Positions 1 to 7,779 of a DNA stretch of 18,275 nt are shown piece by piece. This DNA comes from CATJXY01 sp964623925 (GTDB lineage: Bacteria > Bacillota_I > Bacilli_A > Erysipelotrichales > Erysipelotrichaceae), in assembly GCA_964623925.1 (NCBI GenBank), contig CAZUVT010000023.1, forward strand, positions 1 through 18,275, given 5' to 3'. Under the pieces are notes generated by a model. That model was not told the DNA's origin and did not search any database. It saw only the letters and a list, made by a program, of their open reading frames with translations. A program made the position numbers and the translations under genes. Numbering within the stretch: the first letter of the stretch is position 1; each line of letters opens with the position of its first letter.

Positions 1-1090
1 GTTCGATCAAAGTACTCATGACACGCTGAGAAAAAATAACTCCGTTTGTCAATTGTATGTTTTGAAGCATGTTTTCTTCGAAAACATTAAGATTCTTCAC
101 AATTCTCCTAAATCTGTTCAACATGTAATCCAGCAGAGTTGTCGCATCCGGCATGATGATTCGCTCTGCCGAACTATGAGAAATATCCCTTTCATGCCAT
201 AATGGAATATCCTCGAATGCACTCATCATATAACCTCTCATTACTCTTGCACATCCCGCCATATTTTCCGAAGAGATCGGATTTCTTTTATGCGGCATAG
301 CACTGGAACCTTTTTGTCCTTTCGCAAAAGCTTCTTCTACTTCGCGAACCTCGGTTCGCTGCAAATGCCGGATCTCAATTCCCATTTTTTCAATAGAAGA
401 GGCAATCAAGGCAAGCGTTGAAACATAAAATGCATGACGATCACGCTGCAGTGTCTGGGTGGAAATACGGCTTGAATGGATCTGTAAATGCTCGCAAACA
501 TAATCCTGAACTTCCGGAGGTGTATTCGCAAAAGTTCCCACTGCCCCGGAAATCTTACCGGCTTCAATTTGGCTGCAAGCCAAATCAAATCGTTGCATCT
601 GCCGTTTCATTTCCTCATACCATAAGGCAAATTTCAACCCAAAGCATGTAATATCCGCATGGACCCCATGAGTTCTCCCAATACACGGAGTCATCTTATA
701 TTGAAGCGCCTTTTCCTTCAAAACTTCCATCAAGTCATTCAGATCTTTTCGCAAGATCTCATTTGCCTGCTTGTAAAGATATCCATAGGCTGTATCCACT
801 ACATCGGTACTTGTCAGTCCGTAATGGATCCATTTTTTTTCTTCACCTAAAGACTCAGAAACACATCGCGTAAAAGCAACTACATCATGTCTTGTTTCCT
901 GTTCGATTTCAAGTATCCGTTCAACATTAAAAGATGCCTTTTCACGAATCTTTTCAACATCTTCTTTTGGAATGACTCCAAGCTTGCTCCATGCTTCGGC
1001 AGCTAAGATCTCCACTTCCAACCAAGCCTTGAACCGATTTTCATCACTCCAAATATCGGCCATTTCTTTTCTCGTATAGCGTGATATCAT
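1..1090 (-). CDS. purB: Adenylosuccinate lyase, partial (C-terminus beyond the window)
   Basis: PurB releases fumarate from SAICAR and from adenylosuccinate in purine synthesis, as a cytosolic homotetramer. My translation from the ATG at 1090 stays open for 363 codons to the left edge; the family is about 430 residues, so roughly the last 65-70 are missing. The catalytic residues fall where they do in B. subtilis PurB: His68 in RHDVVAF, the TSTDVVD substrate loop, His141 in GRTHGVHA, and the fumarase/lyase signature GSSAMPHKRNP starting at residue 261, which carries the catalytic serine. An AAAGAGG ribosome binding site lies 8 bases before the ATG (1099-1105). The gene follows the CorC-type gene's terminator and has its own promoter, so it is probably transcribed separately. 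The roughly 30-base leader leaves no room for a purine riboswitch. Confidence 0.97.
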   Translation of the reverse strand, partial: MISRYTRKEMADIWSDENRFKAWLEVEILAAEAWSKLGVIPKEDVEKIREKASFNVERILEIEQETRHDVVAFTRCVSESLGEEKKWIHYGLTSTDVVDTAYGYLYKQANEILRKDLNDLMEVLKEKALQYKMTPCIGRTHGVHADITCFGLKFALWYEEMKRQMQRFDLACSQIEAGKISGAVGTFANTPPEVQDYVCEHLQIHSSRISTQTLQRDRHAFYVSTLALIASSIEKMGIEIRHLQRTEVREVEEAFAKGQKGSSAMPHKRNPISSENMAGCARVMRGYMMSAFEDIPLWHERDISHSSAERIIMPDATTLLDYMLNRFRRIVKNLNVFEENMLQNIQLTNGVIFSQRVMSTLIE

Positions 1091-1124
1091 AAATTCAACC
1101 TCTTTTTTCTGATTTTACATGGAA

Positions 1125-1133
1125 ATAATATCA
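1125..1133 (-). promoter_or_regulatory. Extended -10 promoter of purB
   Basis: On the minus strand the sequence reads TGATATTAT, a TGn-extended -10 box, about 35 bases before the purB ATG and just downstream of the preceding terminator. The -35 region is poor (TTTAAT at 17-bp spacing). The stretch ATTGTGATAT is shared with the promoter at 2541-2549. Confidence 0.6.
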
Positions 1134-1164
1134 CAATCGGAGTATAAATTAAATATCTTCATTC

Positions 1165-1191
1165 AAAAAAGAAGTGCTCCGGCACTTCTTT
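1165..1191 (-). terminator. Rho-independent terminator of the CorC-type gene
   Basis: The arms AAAGAAGTGC (1168-1177) and GCACTTCTTT (1182-1191) form a perfect 10-bp stem with a 4-base loop. In the minus transcript six U residues follow (1165-1170). The stem begins inside the stop codon of the upstream gene. Confidence 0.9.
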
Positions 1192-2443
1192 ACTCTTCTT
1201 CAGCTTTTTCCAGCTTTTCTACCTTAATTTCGTTTACTTTTCTAACACCGGTCTTACTGACTGTAAAACGATAATCCATAAACTCAAATGTATCTCCGAC
1301 TACCGGCATTTTATCAAGCTGATGGATCACCCAGCCGCCGACTGAAATGATATCGTACTCTTCCTTTGTTTCAATATTTAAGAATTCAAACATATCATCT
1401 AAGTCCGTATCACAGGAAATCGCATATGTATTCTCATCCACTTTATGAAAATGTTCAACGATTTCATCATGTTCATCCCAGATTTCTCCAACCAGCTCTT
1501 CAAGAATATCTTCCAGCGTAATGATACCTGATGTTCCGCCATATTCATCGATAACAACAGCCATGTGCATTTTAGCACTTTGAAGCTGTCTGAGCAAAGT
1601 TGAGATCTTAAAATGCGGATTGGTATACACAACACTTGTTACAATGCTTTTTAAAGTTCCCTTTTTCGTATAAAACAAGTGAAAGAAATCCTTTTCATGG
1701 ATAACACCAACAATGTTGTCAATCGTATTTTCATAAACAGGCAAACGAGAATATCCGCTTTCTTTAAATATTGCATCAATTTCATTCAAAGACATTTTTA
1801 TATCGATTGCGACCACGTCCACACGCGGTGTCAGAACATCTCGTACATCTAAATCATTAAACTCAATGGCTGCACAGATCAAATCACTTTCATGTTCTTC
1901 CAGATCCCCTTCCTGCTCAGCCTCTTCAACAATAGTCAAGAGTTCTTCCTGAGTCATGGAATCATCATTTTCAAATTTGAAGATCTTTACCAAAAGTTTC
2001 TTCAATAAAGTAAACAAGGCATTTATCGGAGCGAAAATAAACATCAGGATCGAGATAAAAGATGTGGCAAACATCGCAAATGTTTCCGGTATTTCTTTAG
2101 CAATGCTCTTTGGGATGACTTCACCGAAGATCAGCACGATGCAGGTCATCACAGCCGTTGAGATGCTGGCACCATAAATTGGAAAAAAAGTCACGCAAAT
2201 GACCGTCATTAAAGATGCAGACATAATATTAACGATATTATTCCCGATTAAAATCGTAGACAGAAGACGGTCATAGGCCTCCGCAAGTTCCAATGTTTTT
2301 TCTGCTTTTGTGTTTCCGTTATTTGCCAGCGTTTTCAATCTCGTTTTATTCAAACTTGAAAATGCAGTTTCCGTAGCAGAAAAAAATGCCGACAAAAGAA
2401 CCAGGATAACGATAAAAATGATATCTCTATTTAAATCACTCAT
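1190..2443 (-). CDS. CNNM/CorC (HlyC/CorC) family membrane protein with CBS pair
   Basis: This 417-residue protein has the family's full domain order. An N-terminal DUF21 membrane domain (about residues 1-185) begins with a hydrophobic helix at 8-28 that carries SAFFSATETAFSS. A Bateman module of two CBS domains follows (about 200-330, starting at DVLTPRVDVVAID), then a C-terminal CorC_HlyC domain (about 340-410) and an acidic tail. Family members such as MpfA and CNNM are linked to Mg2+ export or divalent-cation homeostasis; the old name 'hemolysin' is misleading. An in-frame TGA lies two codons upstream, so the start cannot move further up. The start has only a weak ribosome binding site of its own and overlaps the end of a short leader ORF (2436-2510), which points to translational coupling. 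It has its own promoter and terminator. Confidence 0.92.
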   Translation of the reverse strand: MSDLNRDIIFIVILVLLSAFFSATETAFSSLNKTRLKTLANNGNTKAEKTLELAEAYDRLLSTILIGNNIVNIMSASLMTVICVTFFPIYGASISTAVMTCIVLIFGEVIPKSIAKEIPETFAMFATSFISILMFIFAPINALFTLLKKLLVKIFKFENDDSMTQEELLTIVEEAEQEGDLEEHESDLICAAIEFNDLDVRDVLTPRVDVVAIDIKMSLNEIDAIFKESGYSRLPVYENTIDNIVGVIHEKDFFHLFYTKKGTLKSIVTSVVYTNPHFKISTLLRQLQSAKMHMAVVIDEYGGTSGIITLEDILEELVGEIWDEHDEIVEHFHKVDENTYAISCDTDLDDMFEFLNIETKEEYDIISVGGWVIHQLDKMPVVGDTFEFMDYRFTVSKTGVRKVNEIKVEKLEKAEEE

Positions 2444-2510
2444 ACATCATCCATCCAATCCAATTAGAATTATAAATAACTAAGATACTGGGTAACGGCG
2501 AATCAGCCAT
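2436..2510 (-). CDS. Putative 24-codon leader peptide upstream of the CorC-type gene
   Basis: An ATG at 2510 follows an AAAAGGAG ribosome binding site (2521-2528, 10-base spacing) and opens 24 codons ending in TGA at 2436-2438. The peptide begins MADSPLPSIL and ends WMMYE. Its stop overlaps the start of the downstream gene by 8 bases. The promoter at 2541-2549 would start the RNA near 2534, so this is the first start codon on the message and has a better ribosome binding site than the gene it precedes. I know of no described family for it. It may act only through translational coupling, or it may sense something. Its early Asp-Ser-Pro-Leu-Pro recalls, only loosely, the acidic/proline stretch of MgtL leader peptides. 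Confidence 0.55.
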   Translation of the reverse strand: MADSPLPSILVIYNSNWIGWMMYE

Positions 2511-2540
2511 GTAAACAACACTCCTTTTCAAATATGAAGA

Positions 2541-2549
2541 ATTATATCA
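2541..2549 (-). promoter_or_regulatory. Extended -10 promoter of the leader ORF/CorC-type gene
   Basis: The minus strand reads TGATATAAT, a perfect -10 hexamer with a TGn extension. No good -35 is seen at 17 bp (ATTTAA). The predicted start near 2534 leaves about 24 bases before the leader ATG. Confidence 0.7.
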
Positions 2550-2581
2550 CAATTTCATTTTTTTTAAATATTTAATGACTC

Positions 2582-2598
2582 AAAAAAAGCACTTTTTT
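2582..2598 (-). terminator. Possible weak terminator after the PHP phosphatase gene
   Basis: In the minus transcript, A6 and U6-7 arms around a GUGC loop could form a short A/U-only hairpin ending in a U run, about 35 bases after the stop at 2632. It has almost no GC pairs, so efficiency is doubtful. It is the only candidate between this operon and the next promoter. Confidence 0.35.
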
Positions 2599-2631
2599 AT
2601 GTTTTTATCACGTTTTATTCAAAATCATTCT

Positions 2632-3360
2632 TTATTTTAGTTCTGTTACATCGATTTTAAAATACTTTTTAATTTTTTCAGGATTGGTGTTTACAACCAA
2701 TTCCATTGGGAAATCAACAGCTTGAACAGCTCTTTCACAATTTTCAAAGTTGCCGATCAATTCACAATAATGTGCATCCGAGCCAAAAATCACATCGACT
2801 TCATACTGCTTGCATAACTCTAAAAGATGGCATGCATTTTCAAATGTTCCGACACGGAAAGTAGTCGGTGCCAAAGATGAATTATTGATTTCCGGCAAGA
2901 CGCCATGCTCTTTGCATGCCAATACAAATCTTTCCATTTCAACAGGAATGCTACTGTCATCCGGATGGCCGATCACCTTTACATAGGGATGCTTCATTAC
3001 ATTAATATAAGCATTGGTATTTATTTTGGCATCAGAAGATTTAAAACAAGGCCAATGCAATGAAGCGATACAGTAATCCAGTTCATTGCAAATCCGCTCA
3101 TTTAAATCAACCGAGCCATCCTCTCCCATAATATTTAATTCTATACCCTTTAATAATCGCTGTTCCTCCACATAGGGTGGAACGATTCGCAGATTTGAAA
3201 AATAATATTCAGTGCATGTTCCGGGCATGGACGGAGCATGTTCACTTGTTCCCAATACAGCCAATCCGATTTTCTTGGCCTGACGACAGTTTTCGGTCAA
3301 GGTAGAGTAAGCATGACCGCTCACAAGCGTATGTGTATGTAAATCTAGATAATACTTCAT
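2632..3360 (-). CDS. YcdX-like PHP-domain phosphatase
   Basis: The 242-residue protein is close to E. coli YcdX (245) in length and in every metal ligand of its trinuclear zinc site: His8, His10 and His16 (LHTHT...GH), His41 (SEHAP), Glu74 (KGIELNI), His102 (SLHWP), His132 (IGHPD), Asp195 and His197 (GSDAH). All nine are present, so it should be an active cytosolic phosphatase. PHP proteins of this subgroup hydrolyse small phosphate esters; the physiological substrate is unknown. The start overlaps the stop of the serine hydrolase gene as ATGA, so the two are translationally coupled and it is the last gene of the operon. Histidinol phosphatase is a possible alternative name, but no histidine gene is nearby and the motif pattern fits YcdX better. 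Confidence 0.88.
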   Translation of the reverse strand: MKYYLDLHTHTLVSGHAYSTLTENCRQAKKIGLAVLGTSEHAPSMPGTCTEYYFSNLRIVPPYVEEQRLLKGIELNIMGEDGSVDLNERICNELDYCIASLHWPCFKSSDAKINTNAYINVMKHPYVKVIGHPDDSSIPVEMERFVLACKEHGVLPEINNSSLAPTTFRVGTFENACHLLELCKQYEVDVIFGSDAHYCELIGNFENCERAVQAVDFPMELVVNTNPEKIKKYFKIDVTELK

Positions 3361-5213
3361 TTGTTTTCCTCCATCATTGTAATCGTTGCTTTAGCGCCAT
3401 TTTCACCTAAAAAGCCAATATAATAACCTGCAGTTATTTCCGGAAGGCGTTTAGAGAGATCGCTGTCAAACAAAACCTCCTCGCGATCATTCACAATAAA
3501 ACAACGGATCCTGCCATCAAATCGAAGCGTATCGATCTCGTCTTCAATGTGATACCAGTCAATTTCCTTATTTCTGAAATAGATCTCTTTATTCCCAAGT
3601 TTCGGAATCGAACTCAGTTTCACATAGATACGTTGTCCGATCTGAATGGCTTCCTGATTTAATTTTTCAAGACTATCCATTTCTCTTCCATCGTTTCCTG
3701 TTACCTCAATAAACGGAACTGCGTGCTGATCATTGAGAATGCGCAGCGGATGAGGTGATAAAATCGTGCTTGAATAACCTGTTTCCATTTCGATCTTTAA
3801 AAAAATCGGAGCGATCCCAAATCTGCGGCAATCAATTGATTCACTGATACAAATGAATCTTTCATCCTTCAGATTTTCCCAATTACTGGTTTGATAGCTC
3901 TTTTGCAATTTCTGAGCCAAAATTTTTCTCTGACGGATCCCTTCAAATACGGCATCGTCATATTCAACAAGCAGCAATACTTTTTTTCCGCATGTAACAA
4001 ACTTAAACTGCGGATTTTTATACGAACAGAATCCACCTTTTACATAATCTGCATATTCCCCATTTACTCTTATTTTAAGATCTTTCCCAAAAGGATCTTC
4101 CACTTTATAGATTCGGTTATTTCCGCCATATAATCCGATCACATCGGATGCCGTCTCAAATTCTTTTAAACTATTCTTCTTATATTCTGGTTCATTTAAA
4201 AAGAAATAAGCAATCTTTTTAGCAATCGCTTCAGCACTTGAATATTCGCTGCCCATTAAAACAGTTACCACAAGTTCTTCATCATAAAATACCATCGATG
4301 AGGAACAGAAGCCGTAAGTAGAGCCATTTTTCCGCCAGACACGCTGATTCATGCTTTTGAATGGCTGGATCTCAACTTCATCCCATCCCAGACCATACCG
4401 ATCGACCGTATTCAGATCATGATCATAGGGGCTTGCCATATGGAGCTTTCCCATATTCAAAATACTTTCTTTGCTGATCAGCTGATTCGTTATGAATGTA
4501 TTCATAAATTTAGAAGCATCTTCAGCGGTAGACACGATACCCCCGGATCCGATCCCGTTTACAAATTCCTGTGGGTAGTCACCGCCAAAATCATTTTCAG
4601 CCATCACCAACCGCTGATTTCGTAACTCATGCACCTGGAAATCAGTATTATTCAGCCCGCAAGGAATACAGATATTTTCATAAACAAAACCCGCATAGCT
4701 CATTTTGGAAATCTGCTCAATAATCAATTCAACCAGCCCATAAGCATCATTGCAATAACAAGAAAGCTTTCCCGGCAAATGATTCAGATACAGATCAGAA
4801 TAAAACTCCATGGTTTCTCTCAGAAACTGCCTATTCGCTTTATTCGTATATTTTCCCATTTTAGAAGTAGACGGGAGTCCGCTACTGTGATTCAAAAGCA
4901 TTTCAACCGTGATTTTCTGATAATTTTTGTCTTTCATTTTAAACTGCGGCAATATTTTATATACAGGTGTATCCAAGGTCAGTTTTCCGCTTTCGACCAA
5001 CATCATGATAGAAACTGCAGAAAACATCTTACTGATCGATCCGATTGAGAATAAGGTATCTTTTTCAACCGGACTGTTTGATTCTTTACTTTTTATTCCC
5101 TCTTTATAGGCAAATATTTCTTTACCATGCTGAAAAACAGAAACATCTATTGCCCGACAATGTTCCTCTTTCAGTGCTTGAATGCATATTTCCTTCGGAT
5201 CCAGTTTTTTCAT
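3357..5213 (-). CDS. Class C beta-lactamase-like serine hydrolase
   Basis: The first 350 or so residues form a beta-lactamase/transpeptidase-like domain: the nucleophile motif is S59-I-S-K62 in FSIGSISKMFSA, the second motif is Y153-C-N155 (a YxN), and LLNHSSGLPS (about 106-115) is the usual flank between them. The third motif seems degenerate (KNGSTYGF rather than HxG or KTG). Relatives include esterases, D-amino-acid peptidases and penicillin-binding-protein-like hydrolases; the substrate cannot be told from sequence. Residues from about 360 to 618 form an extra C-terminal region, probably beta-rich, that I do not recognise. No signal peptide or membrane helix is seen, so a cytosolic location is likely. 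An AGAGGGAG ribosome binding site precedes the ATG. It begins 20 bases after the SpoU gene and overlaps the PHP phosphatase gene by 4. Confidence 0.85.
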   Translation of the reverse strand: MKKLDPKEICIQALKEEHCRAIDVSVFQHGKEIFAYKEGIKSKESNSPVEKDTLFSIGSISKMFSAVSIMMLVESGKLTLDTPVYKILPQFKMKDKNYQKITVEMLLNHSSGLPSTSKMGKYTNKANRQFLRETMEFYSDLYLNHLPGKLSCYCNDAYGLVELIIEQISKMSYAGFVYENICIPCGLNNTDFQVHELRNQRLVMAENDFGGDYPQEFVNGIGSGGIVSTAEDASKFMNTFITNQLISKESILNMGKLHMASPYDHDLNTVDRYGLGWDEVEIQPFKSMNQRVWRKNGSTYGFCSSSMVFYDEELVVTVLMGSEYSSAEAIAKKIAYFFLNEPEYKKNSLKEFETASDVIGLYGGNNRIYKVEDPFGKDLKIRVNGEYADYVKGGFCSYKNPQFKFVTCGKKVLLLVEYDDAVFEGIRQRKILAQKLQKSYQTSNWENLKDERFICISESIDCRRFGIAPIFLKIEMETGYSSTILSPHPLRILNDQHAVPFIEVTGNDGREMDSLEKLNQEAIQIGQRIYVKLSSIPKLGNKEIYFRNKEIDWYHIEDEIDTLRFDGRIRCFIVNDREEVLFDSDLSKRLPEITAGYYIGFLGENGAKATITMMEENK

Positions 5214-5233
5214 ACTCTCCCTCTTTTCCTACT

Positions 5234-5965
5234 TTAATTTTCTTTAAACCAGTACATGACGATCCCAGATGCTACCGCCACATTCAAACTTTCAAATGAA
5301 TTCATTTCGATTTTGCAGCTGACATCAGCTAATTCAATTAAATCCGGATGGACCCCCTGCCCTTCATTGCCGAATATGAAAGCCATCTTTTCAACAGGAT
5401 CGATCGTTTTAAGCGGCACACTGTTTTTTAAAGCCGTGGCAACGATCCGGTATCCTCCCTTTTTCAAAGAATCGATTGACTTTCTCAAATCATTTCTTTC
5501 GATATCCAAGGAAAAAATAGCCCCTTGGGTAGAACGAATGCACTTTTCATTGTACACATCGCAGCAATCCATCGATAAAATCACCTTATCATAGTTGAAA
5601 CTTACCGCAGTACGGAGAATCGTACCCAAATTCCCCGGATCTTGTACATTATCTAATAGAAGAATGCGATTGCTTCTTTTTTCAATCCGCCTCTTGCGGC
5701 ATATTGCCAAACAAGTGCAGTCAGAAACATGACTGCTGAGTTTATTTAAAACTTCTTGAGAAGCTGTGATCACATTTTCTTTTTCAAACAGAGACTTCTT
5801 CTCTTCCAGGCATAAGATCACTTCGATACAATCTGAAGAAATAGCCTCTGTGATCAAATGCTCTTCTTCAATAATGAATTTTCCTTCCTGATCCCGATAT
5901 TTTTTTTGAAGAAGCTTCATCCACTCCTTCACCCGACTATTATGAACTGAATTTATCTCTGCCAT
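5234..5965 (-). CDS. SpoU/TrmH family RNA 2'-O-ribose methyltransferase
   Basis: An N-terminal substrate-binding domain (about residues 1-95) precedes a SPOUT knot domain with all three SpoU motifs: motif 1 QDPGNLGTILRTA, with the conserved Asn and Arg; motif 2 FIFGNEGQGV; and motif 3 ESLNVAVASGIVMYW. It should transfer methyl from S-adenosylmethionine to a ribose 2'-OH in rRNA or tRNA; the target nucleotide is not predictable. I place the start at the ATG at 5965 (243 residues), one base after the DUF1653 stop, because AGGTGA lies 5 bases before it. An in-frame GTG at 5974 would add three residues but has no ribosome binding site. It is the third gene of the 6622-2632 operon, with 20 bases before the next gene. 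Confidence 0.9.
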   Translation of the reverse strand: MAEINSVHNSRVKEWMKLLQKKYRDQEGKFIIEEEHLITEAISSDCIEVILCLEEKKSLFEKENVITASQEVLNKLSSHVSDCTCLAICRKRRIEKRSNRILLLDNVQDPGNLGTILRTAVSFNYDKVILSMDCCDVYNEKCIRSTQGAIFSLDIERNDLRKSIDSLKKGGYRIVATALKNSVPLKTIDPVEKMAFIFGNEGQGVHPDLIELADVSCKIEMNSFESLNVAVASGIVMYWFKEN

Positions 5966-5966
5966 A

Positions 5967-6179
5967 TCACTCACCTAAATATTCAAACCGAGGCATTTGA
6001 ACACCCTTGATTTCCACTTTCTCCATAAACATTTCTTTAGGTCTGATCCACCATTCCCGACTGCCATAAAGTGCCTGATAAACAACATACTCCTCACCTG
6101 TTTCAGAATGCTTCGCTATCGCAATCACTTCATATAAATTTCCTTTAAAATGTCTATACTTTCCCATCTTCACATCCAT
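5967..6179 (-). CDS. DUF1653 family small protein
   Basis: A 70-residue protein with the typical DUF1653 pattern: YRHFKGNLYEVIAIA, then HSETGEEYVVYQALYG, then WWIRPKEMF and MPRFEYLG. It covers the whole family domain. The family has an SH3-like beta fold by prediction and no established function. Its ATG overlaps the stop of the preceding gene as ATGA, and a GAAAGGA ribosome binding site lies in that gene's last codons, so it is translationally coupled. A second in-frame ATG four codons in (6167) is less well placed. Confidence 0.88.
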   Translation of the reverse strand: MDVKMGKYRHFKGNLYEVIAIAKHSETGEEYVVYQALYGSREWWIRPKEMFMEKVEIKGVQMPRFEYLGE

Positions 6180-6622
6180 CAGTTGAATTTCCTTTCACTT
6201 TTCCTCTTGCTCTTTTTTAAAAGTTCATCAATCTGGCGATCGATTTCTTCTTCTAAACCGGAAATCTTTTCTTCCTCGTAATGAAGAAGCAATTCCATGC
6301 AGATATATTGCGAATTCACTTTCCCCTCAAGAACATTTATTGAATTCAAGCATCTGGATAGAGGCATGATCTCTTTTTCTTCAACAACCAAATAAGCTTC
6401 TTTTAATTCACACTTAATTCCATTTATTTCAATCTTACCATTCTTATTAAACAAAATTACAGAATCGTGCTCTAAAAGTTCTGCCAACCTCGCTCGCAAA
6501 GAATCATCTTTATCTCCACTGATAAAAAGGCAATCAATCAAATGATCACGGCAATACAAGACAAGTCTTTTCAACAATTCCTTATCTTTAAAAGAATGTG
6601 CCTCACAATATCCAAAACGCAT
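6179..6622 (-). CDS. Hypothetical protein, 147 aa, first gene of the operon after ftsZ
   Basis: I do not recognise this protein. It opens MRFGYCEAHSF, has an alpha/beta-looking N-terminal half (residues 15-90, with LIDCLFISGDKDDS near 29-42), and ends in a charged, probably coiled-coil tail (about 110-147) rich in Glu then Lys/Arg. It has no signal peptide or membrane helix. The SGDKDD stretch faintly recalls small phosphoesterases, but the ligand set is not there, so I do not assign one. A strong GAGGTGA ribosome binding site lies just before the ATG, and a -10 box (6640-6645) lies between it and the ftsZ terminator. It is therefore the likely first gene of a five-gene operon. Confidence 0.75.
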   Translation of the reverse strand: MRFGYCEAHSFKDKELLKRLVLYCRDHLIDCLFISGDKDDSLRARLAELLEHDSVILFNKNGKIEINGIKCELKEAYLVVEEKEIMPLSRCLNSINVLEGKVNSQYICMELLLHYEEEKISGLEEEIDRQIDELLKKSKRKSERKFN

Positions 6623-6639
6623 CTATTTTCACCTCAATC

Positions 6640-6645
6640 ATTATA
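6640..6645 (-). promoter_or_regulatory. -10 box of the 6622-2632 operon
   Basis: A perfect TATAAT on the minus strand lies 17 bases before the ATG at 6622 and downstream of the ftsZ terminator. It has no TGn extension and no clear -35 (T-rich sequence at the right distance). The leader would be very short. Confidence 0.5.
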
Positions 6646-6662
6646 TATGATACCAAAATAAC

Positions 6663-6695
6663 AAAAAAAAGAATAGAGCATTTGCTCCATTCTTT
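6663..6695 (-). terminator. Rho-independent terminator of ftsAZ
   Basis: The arms at 6668-6679 and 6684-6695 pair over 12 positions (one G-U) around a 4-base loop, followed in the minus transcript by a U8 run. The stem starts inside the ftsZ stop codon and separates ftsAZ from the next operon. Confidence 0.9.
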
Positions 6696-7770
6696 ATCTA
6701 AATCTAAAGAAATCAGGGATGGACCCGTCTTCGACATCACTTGTCGTTTCAACCGCTTTTTCCTTAACTGCACCTTCATTGGAAGAAGCTTTGATAACGG
6801 TCGCAGAAGCATCTTCTGCTTCGCTATTGAAGTCAAATCCTGTTGCAATAACGGTAACGATGATTGCATCGCCGATCTTTTCATTAATCGCAACACCGAA
6901 GATAATATCAATATTTCCTCCTGCTGCTTCACGAATATATTCAATTGCATCGTTAGCATCATAAATGCTGATATTAGCACCACCGGTAACATTGACGATA
7001 GCGTTCTTCGCACCTGCGATCTGAGCTTCCAACAATGGACTCTGAATTGCCTTTTGTGCAGCCTCCTGAGCTTTATTATCTCCTTGAGCCATACCGATTC
7101 CAATCAAGGCAGATCCCTGACCTTTCATAACGGACTTCACATCAGCAAAATCCAAATTGATCAAAGCCGGTACTGCAATCAGATCCGTAATTGTCTGGAC
7201 ACCTTGGCGAAGGACATTATCCGCTTCTTTAAATGCTTCCATAAATGGAATTCGTCCAATCACTTTTAACAACTGATTATTAGAAACTATAATCAAACTA
7301 TCGACATATTCTTTCAGATTTTCAAGTCCGGAAAGAGCCTGTGTCGTTCTCTTCTTGCCTTCAAAATCAAATGGCTTTGTAACGATTCCAACTGTTAAAC
7401 AACCCATCTCTTTTGCAAGTTTAGCAAATACCGGAGCAGCTCCTGTTCCTGTACCGCCGCCAAGTCCGGCTGTAATGAAGACCATGTCAGCTCCTGCCAT
7501 CGCTTCCTTGATTTCTGCTTCGCTCTCCATCGCGGCTTTTCTTCCGACTTCCGGATCCGCTCCAGCTCCTAAACCACCGGTTGTTTCCCTTCCAAGAATA
7601 ATTTTCTTTTCAACAGGAGAAACATTCAATACCTGCAGATCAGTATTGCATACGTAGAAATCAACTCCTTGTACTCCTTCTTCAACCATGCGTCCAACTG
7701 CATTGCATCCGGCACCGCCAATTCCAAACACTTTGATTTTAGCTACCTGATTATACTGTAAATCATTCAT
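6694..7770 (-). CDS. ftsZ: Cell division GTPase FtsZ
   Basis: FtsZ polymerises into the mid-cell Z-ring that organises septal wall synthesis. All core motifs are present in this 358-residue protein: the GIGGAGCNA loop at 16-24, the tubulin signature GGGTGTGAAP at 104-113, and the T7 synergy loop NLDFADVKSVM near 206-216, which completes the GTPase site of the neighbouring subunit. A short acidic linker leads to a C-terminal peptide, IPDFFRFR, the hook for FtsA and other partners. AGGAGG lies 5 bases before the ATG, in the 9-base gap after ftsA, so the two are co-transcribed. Downstream is a strong terminator rather than the usual ylmE-sepF-ylmG genes. Confidence 0.98.
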   Translation of the reverse strand: MNDLQYNQVAKIKVFGIGGAGCNAVGRMVEEGVQGVDFYVCNTDLQVLNVSPVEKKIILGRETTGGLGAGADPEVGRKAAMESEAEIKEAMAGADMVFITAGLGGGTGTGAAPVFAKLAKEMGCLTVGIVTKPFDFEGKKRTTQALSGLENLKEYVDSLIIVSNNQLLKVIGRIPFMEAFKEADNVLRQGVQTITDLIAVPALINLDFADVKSVMKGQGSALIGIGMAQGDNKAQEAAQKAIQSPLLEAQIAGAKNAIVNVTGGANISIYDANDAIEYIREAAGGNIDIIFGVAINEKIGDAIIVTVIATGFDFNSEAEDASATVIKASSNEGAVKEKAVETTSDVEDGSIPDFFRFR

Positions 7771-7779
7771 AAATTCCTC

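Noticed and set aside
1091..1164. A purine riboswitch ahead of purB
   Set aside because: The gap between terminator and start is about 75 bases and holds a promoter; no riboswitch fold fits.
2444..2631. A Mg2+ riboswitch (M-box, ykoK) or Mn2+ riboswitch (yybP-ykoY) ahead of the CorC-type gene
   Set aside because: The predicted transcript starts near 2534, leaving too little leader for either; only the small ORF fits.
2632..3360. Histidinol phosphatase (hisK-type)
   Set aside because: Length and the nine-ligand pattern match YcdX, and no histidine genes are near.
6598..7269. 223-codon plus-strand ORF antisense to ftsZ
   Set aside because: It lies opposite strongly conserved ftsZ codons, has no ribosome binding site and its product is low-complexity and family-less; it is a shadow of the real gene. 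The same holds for the other plus-strand frames opposite the hydrolase, ftsA and trhP genes.
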